A DNA stretch of 64,000 bases from Bromus sterilis (lineage: Eukaryota; Streptophyta; Magnoliopsida; Poales; Poaceae), in contig OX465600.1 of NCBI GenBank assembly GCA_950022295.1, forward strand, positions 288,717,782-288,781,781. Direction: 5' to 3'. Both the position numbers and the translations under genes were made by a program. Shown piece by piece: positions 23,768 through 36,268 of the stretch (positions within the stretch are counted from its first letter, which is position 1; every line of letters starts with the position of its first letter). Under the pieces are notes generated by a model. That model had not been told where the DNA came from and searched no databases. It worked only from the letters and a program-made list of their open reading frames with translations.

Positions 23768-25063
23768 TCCACAAGCTTTGACAGTGGAGTTGTCAATTCC
23801 ACCGCAGCTGAGATACACTTACTTGCAACAAGATATTAGTAGCAACTGCGGTATGGATGTGATAATAGCAACGGAAATAGTGGTGGTGAAATAGCGAAAG
23901 TAAACAACTAGTAACCAGCAGAATTAAAACATTGTAGGCTAGGGAGATGGATGGTTGGGCGCTGCATGGATAAGACACATCATGTATTTAACTTGGGGCA
24001 AGACACACAGAAAAGCAATGATCATTCTAGGCATAAATCAAACATCAGGCATGTATCCCACAAGTAGTTGTACGTGCTTGCAATAAGAACTTGCACAACA
24101 TCTTTTGTCCTACCATCCCGCTATGAATGGGGCCAAAAGGGACTTATGGAGATTAAGGTGCTCCTGTCAAAGAGCACCGGAACAAAGCATTAACAATCAA
24201 TGGATACATGGAGTCCTCAAATTATAGTCCATCCCCTTTGGTGTCCCAAGCTGTCACCTTTGGGAACGCCGGTTCCGGACTATAACAGGTGCATACAACT
24301 CATAGATAGGATCAAGAACACAAATATATTCATGAAAACACATAGGGTTCAGATCTAAAATCATGGCACTCGGGACCAAAGTGACAAGCATTAAGAGCAA
24401 CAAGTTGAAGCAAAGATGATAAACAACAATCTAGATGATAGGCAACATGCCCCCAACAATCTGATAAACTATTACATGATCTAACTCATCTAATCCCTAC
24501 CATCCCCTTTGCCTACAGCAGGGAATTACTCACACATGGATGGAGAAGTCAGGGAGGGAGGATGGAGTGGCGATGATGATGACGATGGCGATGATCTCCC
24601 CTCACCGGAGGCCAAAACAACCTCCAGATTAGCCCTCCCGGAGAAGAACAGAGGGTGGCGGCGGCTCCGCGACGAGAATTGGGAAAACGACCTTTGTTTC
24701 GGGGTTTCTCCGTCACGGGAATAAATAGGAGCGTCGATAGGGCACCAGAGTAGGGGGGAGGCCCCCAGGCGGCCAGAGGGCGCGGCCCCACCCCTGGCCG
24801 CGCCAGGGGGGCGCCTAGGCCCCCTTGGTTCCCCTCTGGTCCCACTTCTGGCTTCTGGCTCCTTCGGTGCGTGGATTTTCTGGTATTTTTTTGGGAATTT
24901 TCTGAGACGTCCAAAAATCCATTTTCCTACGCACAATAATACCATACAGGCAGCTCTGCTGAAAACAGCGTTAGTCCAGGTTAGTTTCGTCCAAATCATG
25001 CAAGAATGAGGGAAAAACAATAGCAAAAGTGTTTGGAAAAGTAGATACGTTTGAGACGTATCA
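23768..25063 (-). repeat. Larger piece of the Athila 3' LTR
   Basis: It continues the LTR that starts at 15372-15461. The join across the copia insertion reproduces the uninterrupted copy at 30969-32353. It contains a polypyrimidine/GC-rich block (24560-24860) and ends TGATACGTCTC on the minus strand at 25063. The 223-codon minus frame seen at 24526-25197 spans the LTR border and is not a gene. Confidence 0.92.
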
Positions 25064-26901
25064 ACTCCCCCAAGCTTAGCATATTGCTTGTCCTCAAGCA
25101 ATTCAGTACAACGAACTGAACGTGACAAAGAAAACTTGACAAACTCTTTTGCTTCAATAGATGTATATAAGCATGTACTTCGAAAGGAATTTAGCAAGCA
25201 TCAAAACAATGATATGAGGACAATGCACGAAGCAATCCTTCTTTCAAGTGATCAATCACAAACAACTGAAAGTAAATATTATGCTTCTGAAAATCAAGAC
25301 AAGACTACAATGCACAAAGCTTGAACATACTAGAGTGGTATTTCGCTAGCCTCCATGAGTGAAGCAAAACATAAATGCAGAAACTCCTCTAGAGTTTTAA
25401 AGGAGACTAGAACTAAGAACTTCCGAATAAGTAATACCACAATCATACAAAAGACAATGTAGTACTTTGGGACAATTCACATTACACTCAGAATGAAAAT
25501 TATGCTCTCCTAGTTGGTGCTTTGAAGGAAGAAGGTGGAGACTCTTGAACCGTGGAGTTTGATGGAAAGGTTGAAAACCCGTGGTTGGAAGCAAAAGACT
25601 AAACTTGTACCAGAGCTCTTGGTTTTGAAAACAGAGATAAAAAAAATTTGGGAGGTGCATGCTTCGTCAACGAATGCTAGTAGACAACTCAATCACCTCT
25701 TACGCTAGACATGTTTCGAGGAACGACTCCCAAGATGGAGACGATCACATCCCTTTAATCTCCTTTGTTTATCACTGCCAAAGTTTTCTGATTTCTCATA
25801 GACAAAGCGTGAAGGAGGGTTTGTTGGTTGTGATTATCTTTGTGAGCTGGGCGCACTCATGCCAGTCCCTCCTCGTATTAGGGGTTTGCAGATTAGACAT
25901 GCAATCCAGGAATAAAACATGTCTAACATAAGACGGTCATGAATTACCTACTACTTCCTCATGAGCTAAAACATAGGCACAACACAGGAGTTCTTTTGAA
26001 TAATTTCGAGATGGTACAAGAAATTCTTCGTTAGGATGGCCAGTAAATACAACATAGGAAGGTATGGTGGACTCATATGGAAAAACTGGTTTCAAGGATT
26101 TTGGATGCACAAGCAGAAATCCGCTTTGTGCGAGCGAAGGCTAGCGAAAGACTGGGAAGCGACCAACTAGAGAGCAATAACAGTCATAATCATGCAGAGC
26201 GACAAAGTAACATTGAATTGGGCATGAAAATGATACAACTATTCTGAAATTCAAAGATCATCAAGGCAAGGTAGACTTTTCAGTGATAAACATGTGTAAG
26301 CATGTGCCAAGTCAATCCAAGAATTCTCCAAAGGGAAATACCACTTCAGTATGCCAAACCATGAACAATGCAATGCATGTAAATCATTTCAAAACACATT
26401 ATGTACTGTAGCTATTTGGGATTAGCCACAAGGAAAGTATGAACACTGGGCAAGCATTGTAAACATAGCACTATGTCGCTACAAGCTGGTCTCTAAATCA
26501 TAAGTACAAGCATATGTACAAAAGTAGAAACAAAAAGAGTTCATACCGGTTTTACTTGTTGCATCCCTTTCGTCGATCTTCGTCATTACCGCCTTGTCGC
26601 TTGCACGGTCGAACGTAGGAAAATATAATCAAGTGTAAATGCCATCACGGACTCGAGCTGAACTCTACAACAAAGCAAACTAAAGAGAGAAAATAAATTA
26701 TTTTTGGATTTTTCAAAGATTTAGCGAAAGAAAAGAAAAGAGAAATCTTTTTGTTGTTTTTGCAAAATAAAAGAACAAATAAGAACGGGCAAAAACTTCG
26801 AAAAGATCAAAGCGAATAAAATGAAAACGGATAATACAATGGAAAGGTGAGAAGGGAACGTACTCCCCCAAGCTTAGGCTTTTGGCCTAAGTTGGTAGCA
26901 G
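25064..26901 (-). other. Athila interior: polypurine tract and untranslated 3' region
   Basis: On the minus strand, AAGCTTGGGGGAGT sits directly before the 3' LTR (25064-25077). The rest, between the LTR and ORF1, has only short frames and no protein motif. A second 'CCCCCAAGCTTAG' tract (minus: CTAAGCTTGGGGG) occurs at about 26864-26877, right at the end of ORF1. Confidence 0.7.
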
Positions 26902-28113
26902 CTACTGCCCCCAGGAGCCTCCTGCTCCGGGGTAAGGGTAAGTCCAGAAGTCGTATGAGCCCTCCGGTTCGTACACCGAAGTCCTCGGGTCCTCCCATGA
27001 GGAAGGTCTTGCGCTCCAAGCGGAAGAAGACCCCTCGCCATGCTCAGTGAAGGTCTCTCCCTGGAAAGGTGGGAACTCACCATGCTCCTCCTCATCGGGC
27101 ACAACCCCCTCCATGGGGTTATGCGGCTGGTAATTAGCTATGAACTCATCGAACTGAATTTCGTTGAAGGACCATCCGTTCCTGCGAGTGTTATCAAACA
27201 AAAGTGGTGCAGGTAGACGGATCTCACGAGTAATGGTCCTTTCAAACCTCAAAGTATAATCAAGGTTACCAAACTGGGAATTCATGGTAACAAACTTATG
27301 CCTCTTCATAGCCGCAAGATCGAGACTCGCGTATGAAAAAGGAACATCATCAGGATGCGGGGTGCGCTCAAGGGACTCAAGGATAAGTGTGGCGTAAACG
27401 CCACCATATAAATCGCCTTTGTTACTGTTCATAACAAGGCGTCGAGCAATCAAGGCACCCACGTTATACTCATTCTTACCAGAAAGGGCGTTCGCATAAA
27501 TAGCGAAGTCTGGTGCAGAACCATTGCTCGTGTTGTCACGAGCTAACACCCCTCTAGCAACAAAATACGCAAAATACCTGAGGTGTGGAAACAAGATGCT
27601 GAAAATCTTCATACGCCGAATGTCGGTCTCCTCCTGGCAACAAAGGGAGTTGAAGAGAGTCCTCAACCCGGAAGGCTGCATGGTCATCTTCGCTGTCTGA
27701 CCAACGTTCGGCGCACCTATTATATCACAAAACTGTGCCAAAGACATGGTTATGAGATCATTATAATGTTTGAACTCAACGGTTCCAGCATCATGGTTAT
27801 AAAAAAAACTGTTAACAAAGCAGGAGGTAAGCTTTTTGTATTGTACCACACGGCATAAAGCTAGCCGTGTCAAACCTGCATTAGCACAAAGGCCATAAAA
27901 TTCCTCCTTAATTCCGGGAGCTGTAAGAAAATCATCGCAAGGATAAATCATTGCGCATGCTGGATTTGTGTCTTCCAACAACTCCAGGGGCACATGATCT
28001 TCATTGTAGCTCACCCTAACTGCTGAGGGTGAAGCTGCAGCTCTAGTGACTCGATCGGAGCGCTCGGGCTTCTTCTTCCCAAGCCACTCCTTTGCTTTTC
28101 CAAAGAAACTCAT
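26902..28113 (-). CDS. ATHILA ORF1-like protein of the Athila element
   Basis: The open frame can start at 28185, but ATG 28113 (MSFFGKAKEWLGKKK) is preferred, giving about 403 codons. The pattern matches the plant ATHILA ORF-1 family: a core AQFCDIIGAPNVG, then RYFAYFVARGVLARD, SAPDFAIYANALSGKNEYNV, GALIARRLV and GGVYATLILESL. The C-terminus is acidic and Gly/Ser/Tyr-rich. In Athila elements this protein follows pol in the position of the env-like gene; its function is not established. Here it is uninterrupted while gag upstream is frameshifted and pol is absent. It belongs to the gypsy element and is not a host gene. Confidence 0.7.
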   Translation of the reverse strand: MSFFGKAKEWLGKKKPERSDRVTRAAASPSAVRVSYNEDHVPLELLEDTNPACAMIYPCDDFLTAPGIKEEFYGLCANAGLTRLALCRVVQYKKLTSCFVNSFFYNHDAGTVEFKHYNDLITMSLAQFCDIIGAPNVGQTAKMTMQPSGLRTLFNSLCCQEETDIRRMKIFSILFPHLRYFAYFVARGVLARDNTSNGSAPDFAIYANALSGKNEYNVGALIARRLVMNSNKGDLYGGVYATLILESLERTPHPDDVPFSYASLDLAAMKRHKFVTMNSQFGNLDYTLRFERTITREIRLPAPLLFDNTRRNGWSFNEIQFDEFIANYQPHNPMEGVVPDEEEHGEFPPFQGETFTEHGEGSSSAWSARPSSWEDPRTSVYEPEGSYDFWTYPYPGAGGSWGQ

Positions 28114-28880
28114 TTCTAAAAATTTTGACAATTCACAAAAACAAGGATTTAAACAAAGTGAGTTGAGCCAAACTACTCTACTCACTTACCTAAGGCATAA
28201 ACTTGCATCAAAACTTGGAAAATAAAATTCTACACATGCATGCAAGCTCATATGAACAACACCAAGAGCTACTAAATACTCACAAATGAGGCCACCAATA
28301 AAAAATCTAATTGGAGGGGTGAAGGAGTCACATACCAGGGAGTATTTGCTCAAAATCTCAGCTCGAACGGTGGGCTGTAGAGAGAGATCGAAAATCGCCT
28401 CCAAGAACAGAAAGAACGCAAGAACTGGAGCAAAACTCGTGTTTTTGGAGAGAGAGGAAGGAGGAGGAAGAAGACATACCTGGAGGTGGGGCCTGTGGGC
28501 CCCAGGCGCCCTATGGGGCCAGGCCACGCCAGCTGGACGCCTGGGCCACTGGTGGCCCCCCCTGGTCAGCCCCGGGTGCTTCTGGGTCACTCTCGGCATG
28601 GAAAATTTTAATATAATTTTTCTGACAACTTCACTGTTGAAAAAATTTCGAAGTTCAAAAAGCTGCGAAACTTTCTGAAAACTTGAAGCAGTGATTAGAG
28701 TTGTGAAGTTTCAAAAACATAAAAACTTGGTACAACAAGGAGAAATAAAGCTAAGGCAAAAGAAAACATAACAAGCTCCACTTTTTATCTATATAAAACA
28801 TGCTTACTAGCAAGGTTGATCAAGTCTTACCAACAAACCGGCGATACATAGAGCAAAAATTCTCACCTCTCATGAAGTGA

Positions 28881-30882
28881 TCATTGCACCTTTACTTTAA
28901 TGGACATTGTCCCCACCATGATGGTTTTGTATTTGTGGTGCACGTGTGGAGGACAATCCCATTCTCCAATCTTCACGGTCTCGATATTCTCTATAGAGTT
29001 GAGGCCATGCCTTTTGTCAATCTTCTTCGGAAAATACACCGTGTGTTCTTTGTCATTCACATTGAAAGTAACCTTTCCTTTATTGCAATCAATAATAGCA
29101 CCTTCGGTGTTAAGAAAAGGTCTACCAAGAATAATAGACATGCTCCCATCCTCGGGCATGTCAAGCACAACAAAATCAGTACGGATTAAACAATTAGCAA
29201 CTTCAACGGGAACATCCTCACAAATACCTATGGGAATGGTTGTTGACTTGTCAGCCATCTGAAAAGAGATATCTGTAGGGATTAGTTTTTCTAAACATAA
29301 TCTCTTGTAAAGAGAAAATGGCATAACACTCACTCCTGCTCCAAGATCACATAAAGCAGTCCTGACATAATTATTCTTTATGGAGCAAGGAATGGTGGGT
29401 ATACCTGGAGCACCAAGCTTCTCAGGAATCTTGCCACTAAAAGAGTAGTTAGCAAGCATAGTAGATATTGCTTCATTAGGAACTTTTCTTTTATTAGTAA
29501 CAATATCTTTCATATATCTCGAATAGGGAGGTAACTTAATAGCATCAATCAAAGGAATTTGAAGAAAAAGATGTTTCATCCACTCACAAAACCTATTGTA
29601 ATGCTCTTCTTCTTTAGTTTTGAGAGACTTACCTGGAAAGGGCATGGATTTCTGTACACATGGTTCTCGTTCCTTCCCATGTCTTCTTGCGATAAAATCT
29701 TCTCTAGTGCATTTCTTGCGTTTGTCAGGTGCTTCTTCTTCTCGAACTTCGGGTGGATCGTTCTTTTCAATATCCTTTTCGGGCTCAGGACCGTCTTCAG
29801 TCTCAGCATCGGAGGTAGATATACTATTTGGATCATTGGAATTGTCAGCTTCTTTGTTCTTCTTCTTCTTCTGCATCGTCCGGTGTTCTTTTCCTGAAAA
29901 CACACCCATCACAACTGTCCAAATAGGATCTAGACTCATTAGTTAGACCAGCATAAAATATATCAATTAATTCATTCTTAGGGACTCCATGTCCCGGTCT
30001 AGCCTAGATCAGACTGCAATACCTCCCCCAAGCTTTAGGGAGGTTCTCATGCTGCAACTGTTTAAAATTATAAATTCTTCGTAAAGCAGCATGTTGCATA
30101 TGAGCAGGAAAATACTTATCAACAAAAGAGTGAGCTAAGTCTTGAGGACTCCTAATGGAACCACATGGTAGTGCGTCGTACCATGCTTTAGCACCTTCCT
30201 TTAAAGAGAAAGGAAAAAAGCTTAGTAACATAGAAATTTCGTATCTTCTCATCTGTAGTAAACAAGCCACCTAACTCAGTGAGTTTGGTTAGGTGTGCAA
30301 TAGCATCATCATTTTCTCTGCCATAAAAGGGGTCAACTTCAACCATAGATATAAGTGAAAGATCAACAGAGAAATTATAATCAGGATCATTGATGTATAT
30401 AGGAGACGTAGCAAATTTAGGATCAGGAACGGTCTTGTTCTTCAGGGAGTGTTTTTCGAGAAGCTTCTTAATAGCATCAGGGTCAGAGCCGTCAAACGCT
30501 GTTAACTCCCTGCATAAATCATCATCAAGTAGAATATAATCCTCATCAAGGAGTCTCTCCTTGAGTTTACTCAAATCGGGATAAGTGTAAGTTCCATCAA
30601 AAGGATAGCAAGTATCAGGAATTTCAATTCCAGATTTTTTTTTGCAACAGTGATCTGTTTCTCAGGAGCGTGACTAAGTGAACCAATATCATCAAGAGTA
30701 TTAGAAGCATCATCAAAAGTATCAGACATAGTAATAGATTCAGTAGAAGCATCATGTAGTGAGGGTGAAGCAAACTTACTCATAACTGAAGGTGAATCAA
30801 GTGTAGCACTAGTGTTCAGAACAGTACCTTTTCTTGTTCGGGATGGTAAGATCGGGACCTTGGGGTCTTCTTTCTTACCCAT
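28881..30882 (-). pseudogene. Athila gag-protease with frameshifts
   Basis: GAG starts at ATG 30882 (MGKKEDPKVPILPSRTRKG). It continues in a second frame (to 30188) and a third (30270-30004), with the capsid-type retrotransposon gag core SLKEGAKAWYDALP and NFKQLQHENLPKAWGR. The last open frame, 29939-28881 (352 codons), carries a Lys/Glu-rich linker and an aspartic protease with the active site ALCDLGAGVSVMP and the later IILGRPFLNT. The product would be the particle protein and its processing enzyme. At least two frameshifts separate capsid segments, so this copy cannot make the full polyprotein. The frame ends after protease and no reverse transcriptase follows. Confidence 0.85.
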
Positions 30883-30939
30883 AGCGGATAAATTGCAGCA
30901 GGTAAAATACTTCAAGTAGACTTGTGAATAAAGCTATGC

Positions 30940-30957
30940 TCCCCGGCAACGGCGCCA
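30940..30957 (-). other. Primer-binding site (tRNA-Asp type) of the Athila element
   Basis: The minus strand reads TGGCGCCGTTGCCGGGGA, the site used by Athila and related gypsy elements, 11 bases from the LTR border at 30969. Confidence 0.9.
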
Positions 30958-30968
30958 GAAAACAGGCT

Positions 30969-32353
30969 TGATAACACACAACTGCAGGGGATCGAGATAG
31001 TCTTCGCGGGTAAGAATAACCCAATTTATAGATTCGACTCAATGGGAGCCAAAGAATATCCACACGCTTTGACAGTGGAGTTTTCAATTCCACCGCACCT
31101 GAGATACACTTACTTGCAACAAGATATTAGTAGCAACTGCGGTATGGATGTGATGATAGCAACGGAAATAGTGGTGGTGAAACAGAGAAAGTAAACAACT
31201 AGTAACCAGCAGAATTAAAACACTGTAGGCTAGGGAGATGGATGGTTGGGCGCTGCATGGATAAGACACATCATGTATTTAACTTGGGGCAAGGCACACA
31301 GAAAAGCAATGACCATCTAGGCATAAATCAAACATCAGGCATGTATCCCACAGGTAGTTGTACGTGCTTGCAATAAGAACTTGCACAACATCTTTTGTCC
31401 TACCATCCCGCTATGAATGGGGCCAAAAGGAACTTATGGATATTAAGGTGCTCCTGTCAAAGGGCACCAGAACAAAGCATTAACAATCAATGGATACATG
31501 GAGTCCTCAAATTATAGTCCATCCCCTTTGGTGTCCCAAGCTGTCACCTTTAGGATCGCCGGTTTCGGACTATAACCGTGCATACAACTCATAGATAGGA
31601 TCAAGAACACAAATATATTCATGAAAACACATAGGGTTCAGATCTGAAATCATGGCACTCGGGCCCAAAGTGACAAGCATTAAGAGCAACAAGTTGAAGC
31701 AAAGATGATAAACAACAATCTAGATGATAGGCAACATGCCCACAACAATCTGATAAACTATTACATGGTCTAACTCATCCAGTCCCTACCATCCCCTTTA
31801 CCTACAACAGGGAATTAATCACACATGGATGGAGAAGTCATGGAGGGAGGATGGAGTGGCGATGATGATGACGATGGCGATGATCTCCCCTCACCGGAGG
31901 CCAAAACAGCCTCCAGATTAGCCCTCCCGGAGAAGAACAGAGGGTGGCGGCGGCTCCGCGACGAGAATTGGGAAAATGACCTTTGTTTCAGGGTTTCTCC
32001 TTCACGGGAATAAATAGGAGCATCGGTTGGGCACCAGAGGAGGGGGGAGGCCCCCAGGCGGCCAGAGGGCGCGGCCCCACCCCTGGCCGCGCCAGGGGGC
32101 GCCTGGGCCCCCATTGGCTCCCCTCTGGTCCCACTTCTGGCTTCTGGCTCCTTCGAGTGCGTGGATTTTCTGGTATTTTTCTGGGAATTTTCTGAGACGT
32201 CCAAAAATCCATTTTCCTGCGCACAATAAAACCATACAGGCAGCTCTGCTGAAAACAGCGTTAGTCCGGGTTAGTTTCGTCCAAATCATTCAAGAATGAG
32301 GGCAAAACAATAGCAAAAGTGTTTGAAAAAGTAGATACATTTGAGACGTATCA
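30969..32353 (-). repeat. 5' LTR of the Athila element
   Basis: 1385 bp, TGATACGTC to TTATCA on the minus strand, followed outside by GTGTC. It is uninterrupted and serves as the reference for the split copy at 15372-25063. Confidence 0.92.
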
Positions 32354-34617
32354 GTGTCACCTCGGGGGAAGTCAACCAGAGCAAGATTTCAGTTATTATT
32401 GGGGATGGGGAAACACAAAATTTAGTTCATGCCACGGCGATCTATATGGAAGGGAAGTTTTGTTGATGATTTCCTGTTTAGATTAAAGAAGAACAAAGAA
32501 AGTATGGTGAGTAGGAAATTTGGATATGTAGATATTCTATTTCACCGGGAATTGTTGATTGCTCTGTAATCATTTACAATTGAAAAACTCTTGTTTTGTT
32601 GTAAAATCACCGAAGGAAAATCTAGCCATAAATTTGGAGAGTTTTATTTACACAGAGAAGAAAACACTATCAAAGAATATTCTTCTTTTGAAAAACAATA
32701 TTTTCATAGCCATCACAAGGGCATGAGTGGCACCCAAGGAGTTGTTGCGCGCGCGTGCGCGCGCACACACACACACACAGAGGGGGGATAGAGAGAGATT
32801 AACCAGACCATGGTGATGTCAAAATCTTTTCCACCTTATATAACTTGTGCTCGAGAGGGTGGGATATGGGAGATGCACATTGTGACCAACTGGAAGTCTG
32901 AAACCTGGACTCCAAACTCTGATGGTCGTCGACGCCTTCACTCTATAGGAGAAGCACACATCATAGCGTGTAACAATAGTATTGGGGCGTCAGAGAGCTT
33001 CGTGACACCCCCGAATGGATCTCCGACTGTGAAAATGTTAGTGGATGAGAGTTGGAGGGTGCATCATAGCCATCATAAGGCAAACTTGTTATGGGGTTTG
33101 AAGGAGTGGAGGTACCGATGAAGCAGAGAGTAATAGAGAGATGGAGAGGAGCAGTTGAAAGAGATCTCGCAAGCATATCAACTAGCAAAATGAATGCTCA
33201 TCAGGACAAATGACCAATGGGACAACGTAGAAACCAGGCACGTGACACCCACAACGTGGATAGTGTGGCAAACAATACATACGGAGTGAAGGTTCGCCAC
33301 CCTCAAATTGCGCCCTCTCTAGTGACCACCAACGGTCTCCCCACCTCCCCCAAATTGACTCCAGGCAAGCTACGATGGTGCACCGGCTACTCCCAAATCG
33401 CCTCTCCTCTCTCCTGAACCCAAGGGACTACACGAAACGGGACACGAGTAACATTAACAAGGAGTTTGATAGTGTGTAGTGACACGCGCCACACCACAAC
33501 CTTTCGCTCACTCACAGGGTCATATTCAAGAAGAAACACACTAGCTCTCATAGGGATATATTCCTAGAGAGCTTAGAAACTTACGAGCACAGCAAAACAA
33601 TGCAATCTAGATCCCACAAGGACGGATGAGTACCACAATGCAACAACAACCGAAGAGTGGAAACAGTGGCATATCATGCAGGCCCCATAAGGACACATTA
33701 GACGAAAGAACGAAAAAGACCCTCCAGTGCAACAACTAGATCGAATGAGCACTTAAGCCACCACAAAAGCATCCGACTGCGGCAACACCAACATACCTCA
33801 AGCCCGGGTGTCCAACAGAAATACGATGCCACCCCATAATCAACGACGACCTGAGAAACATGAAAAACATTTTGGTCCATCACCACCTGCATATCTTTGC
33901 TAGCATCGATAGCGGCAAGGAGAGTGAACCACTGAAGTAAAAATAGGAACTCCGCAACACACCCAAACCCGCTCCTCTTCGGCAAGAACTGGCTGGGAGG
34001 CACAATCGACGTGTGGCCATGTAAAAGCCCTAGAAGCCATGCCGCCTCACTTTTTTGACCGAACGAGCCTCATCGAGCGGGACCTGCCTTCCCCCCATCG
34101 ACAAAAAAGGCCCACCTCACAAACACACTTACGAAATAAACCCAACCAACTTTGTAACCCTTCACCCGATCTAAGAGAAGACCAACTCAAAATCGAAATG
34201 TAAAATCGAAACTCAAAGCCTCATTGATCGCGGGGCTCCCAAAATCAGGGAGCATAATGATTTAGAAGGTTTGGAGAAGTTTCATCCAAGAATATGGCAA
34301 GAAGCCTCAAAAGGGAATGATTGATATATACTTATCAACCTAAGCACATAAAAAGGGCTAATGTAATATTTGACCTAAGCACATAATGTGTGTGTTGCTT
34401 TTTTGCCAAGCTAAATTTAGAAGAAAAAAAAGCATGTGTTGACATTGATATTTTGTTCATGATTATGTCCTCAAGCTAACATCAAATGACATGAAAGTTG
34501 TGTGTCTCAGATTCTAATAAATTTGATTTTCTTGGATCATCTTCATCTAAGGGCATCGCAACCCCTGGAATAAGGATCGCATCCGTTTGTGGATCGGGAG
34601 ACCAGTTCGCGAACATT
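32354..34617. other. Single-copy-looking DNA between two retrotransposon nests
   Basis: This is the right flank of the Athila insertion and the left flank of the next one. Frames of up to about 100 codons occur (32810-33121 on +, 33698-34003 on -), but none has a recognisable motif or a start/stop context that I would defend. Apart from the alternating repeat at 32746 I see no repeat structure. It could be old transposon sequence without preserved ends. Confidence 0.45.
32746..32779. repeat. Alternating purine-pyrimidine tract (GC)n(CA)n
   Basis: Thirty-four bases alternate without a break (TGCGCGCGCGTGCGCGCGCA, then CA repeats). Such tracts are classic candidates for left-handed Z-DNA. The GC part followed by the CA part indicates a compound microsatellite. 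Confidence 0.9.
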
Positions 34618-36259
34618 TCATACGTCCCAAACGTATCTATAATTTTTGCTTGCTCCATGCATGTTTTGTGTGATATTGCTATGTTTTATATACACTTCCA
34701 TACACTTTTGATCATATTTGGACTAACCTATTAACTCAGTGCACCCCAGTGTTAGTTCCTATTTTCTGCTGTTTTTCTATTTCAGGTTCCCCTAGTATTA
34801 AAAATACTCCAAAAATTCTAGGAAAATACAATAAAAATCAGCGCTTCGGAAGCTTCGAGAATCACCGAGGAGGGGCCAGAGGGGACCCATCAGGGCCCCA
34901 GGCGCCCTCCCGGCGCGGCCAGGAGTGGGACCGCGCCAGGGGCCCGCTTGGACCCCTGGTGGCCCCCCTGGCTGCCCCCTTCGCCTATATTTATCTCCCA
35001 TCGCTGAAACCCTGAAGACAGAACCCTTTTTCGTGATCTTGCCACTATTACGCTGCCGCCGGCGCTTCCAAGATTGGGAGCGCCAGCAGATCTCTTCCCG
35101 GCACCCTGCCGGAGGGAGGATTGACCTCCGGGAGCTTCTCTACCACCATGGACGCTTCCCGGATGATCCGTGAGTAGTCCACTTTGGACCATGGGTCCAT
35201 GATCAGTAGCTATGTGATGTTCTCCTCCCCTCTTTTTTCTTCATGGATTAGACCATGTGAGCTTCCCTACATGGTCAAGGCACATATGTAATTCTTTCTA
35301 CTGTTGCTATGCTGAGTTTGCTCGGATCTGATGGATTATGAGACTATGTTCAGATTGTGATTGAGTAATATATTTGCTTCTTATATTTTATATTTTTGTT
35401 CTTGAGTAATTCTTGCATGTTCTCCATTGTTCTTTATTGCTTTGGCCAACTAGTAGGTAGTGACTCCAAGAGGGAGCGTTATGCTTGATTGTGGGTTCAT
35501 GCCCCCTGATGACTAGCTTGAGTGACAGAAATATGAGTCTAGGGATGTGTTGTTGCCACAAGGGGGAAAACAACGGTGCTTGTAACCGCGGTTGCAACGA
35601 TTGTTTACTTTATGCAAAGTTCTTTTAATGCAGTTGTTTGTTGCTTTGGGTTTATACTTTGGGTGGGGCTCGCAACTTAATACCAGCGAGATGTTCTGGA
35701 TAGATATCTCAAGGTGGATGATTAGTAGTAGATGCAGATGGATTTCGGTCTACTTAATTTGACGTACCGCCCATGCGTTTGAGCCTCTTCCTTTCTTTGT
35801 ACCATAGTTAGCATTGGTTTGTGCCTATAATCCTATCAATTGCCCATCTGTGATTTGTTTACCTCGCATACCAGTTTTATCGTCTTTTGGGAGAGAGACA
35901 TCACTAGTGAACATCATGGGACCCCGGTCCATATTTCCATCACTGTTTACATGCTCAATTTATTTCGTGCTTTTACTTTCCAGTCGCAATTATCACTACC
36001 TATTATCTGTTGCGTTGATCCTCCGGAGAGATTGACAACCTCTCTGTACTCATTGGGAGCAAAGTTATTTGTTGTGTGTGCAGGTCCAAGCGAAGCAAGT
36101 GATTTTCAACGGCGCACCACTTGTCGAACCACCTACTTGTCGTTGTCGTAGTCCTGCGGGAGACGATCTTTTCAACCTTGGTATCTTTGCCAAGGTAAAT
36201 CTTGCTTCTACACTACATCCAACATTCCACTTGGAGTAACCAAAGAGGAGTTAGCATCA
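34618..36259 (+). repeat. 5' LTR of the Athila-like host element
   Basis: 1642 bp. The TATA-like CGCCTATATTTATC is at about 34981-34994, followed by the transcribed leader region. It ends GCATCA ten bases before the primer-binding site. It is similar in layout to 1-1329 and, inverted, to 40917-42545 and 47576-49208, with clear divergence from the latter in the first 250 bases. Confidence 0.88.
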
Positions 36260-36268
36260 AGCCATTTC

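Larger units (their letters stand above)
15372..32353 (-). mobile_element. Athila-lineage Ty3/gypsy element with GAG-PR and ORF1 but no RT/INT
   Basis: LTRs start TGATACGTC and end TTATCA on the minus strand. The 3' LTR occupies 15372-15461 plus 23768-25063 (split by a copia insertion), and the 5' LTR is 30969-32353 (1385 bp). The perfect 5-bp duplication GTGTC flanks the whole (15367-15371, 32354-32358). The primer-binding site is tRNA-Asp type and the polypurine tract is AAGCTTGGGGGAG next to 25064. Without the 8.3-kb insert the element is about 8.7 kb. It carries gag-protease (frameshifted) and a downstream ORF1, while 28186-28880 leaves no space for reverse transcriptase, RNase H or integrase, so it is non-autonomous. 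Counting by eye I find about 53 differences between the LTRs (roughly 3.8%). It resembles the abundant non-autonomous Athila families of Triticeae (Sabrina-type), but I cannot confirm the family name. Confidence 0.88.

Noticed and set aside
24526..25197. 223-codon minus ORF
   Set aside because: It lies across the Athila LTR and its border, is duplicated in the other LTR with frameshifts, and has no domain.
30940..30957. Possible tRNA gene piece
   Set aside because: The match is an 18-base complement to a tRNA 3' end, that is, a primer-binding site. No tRNA fold surrounds it. The same applies to 36269, 47548 and 22007.
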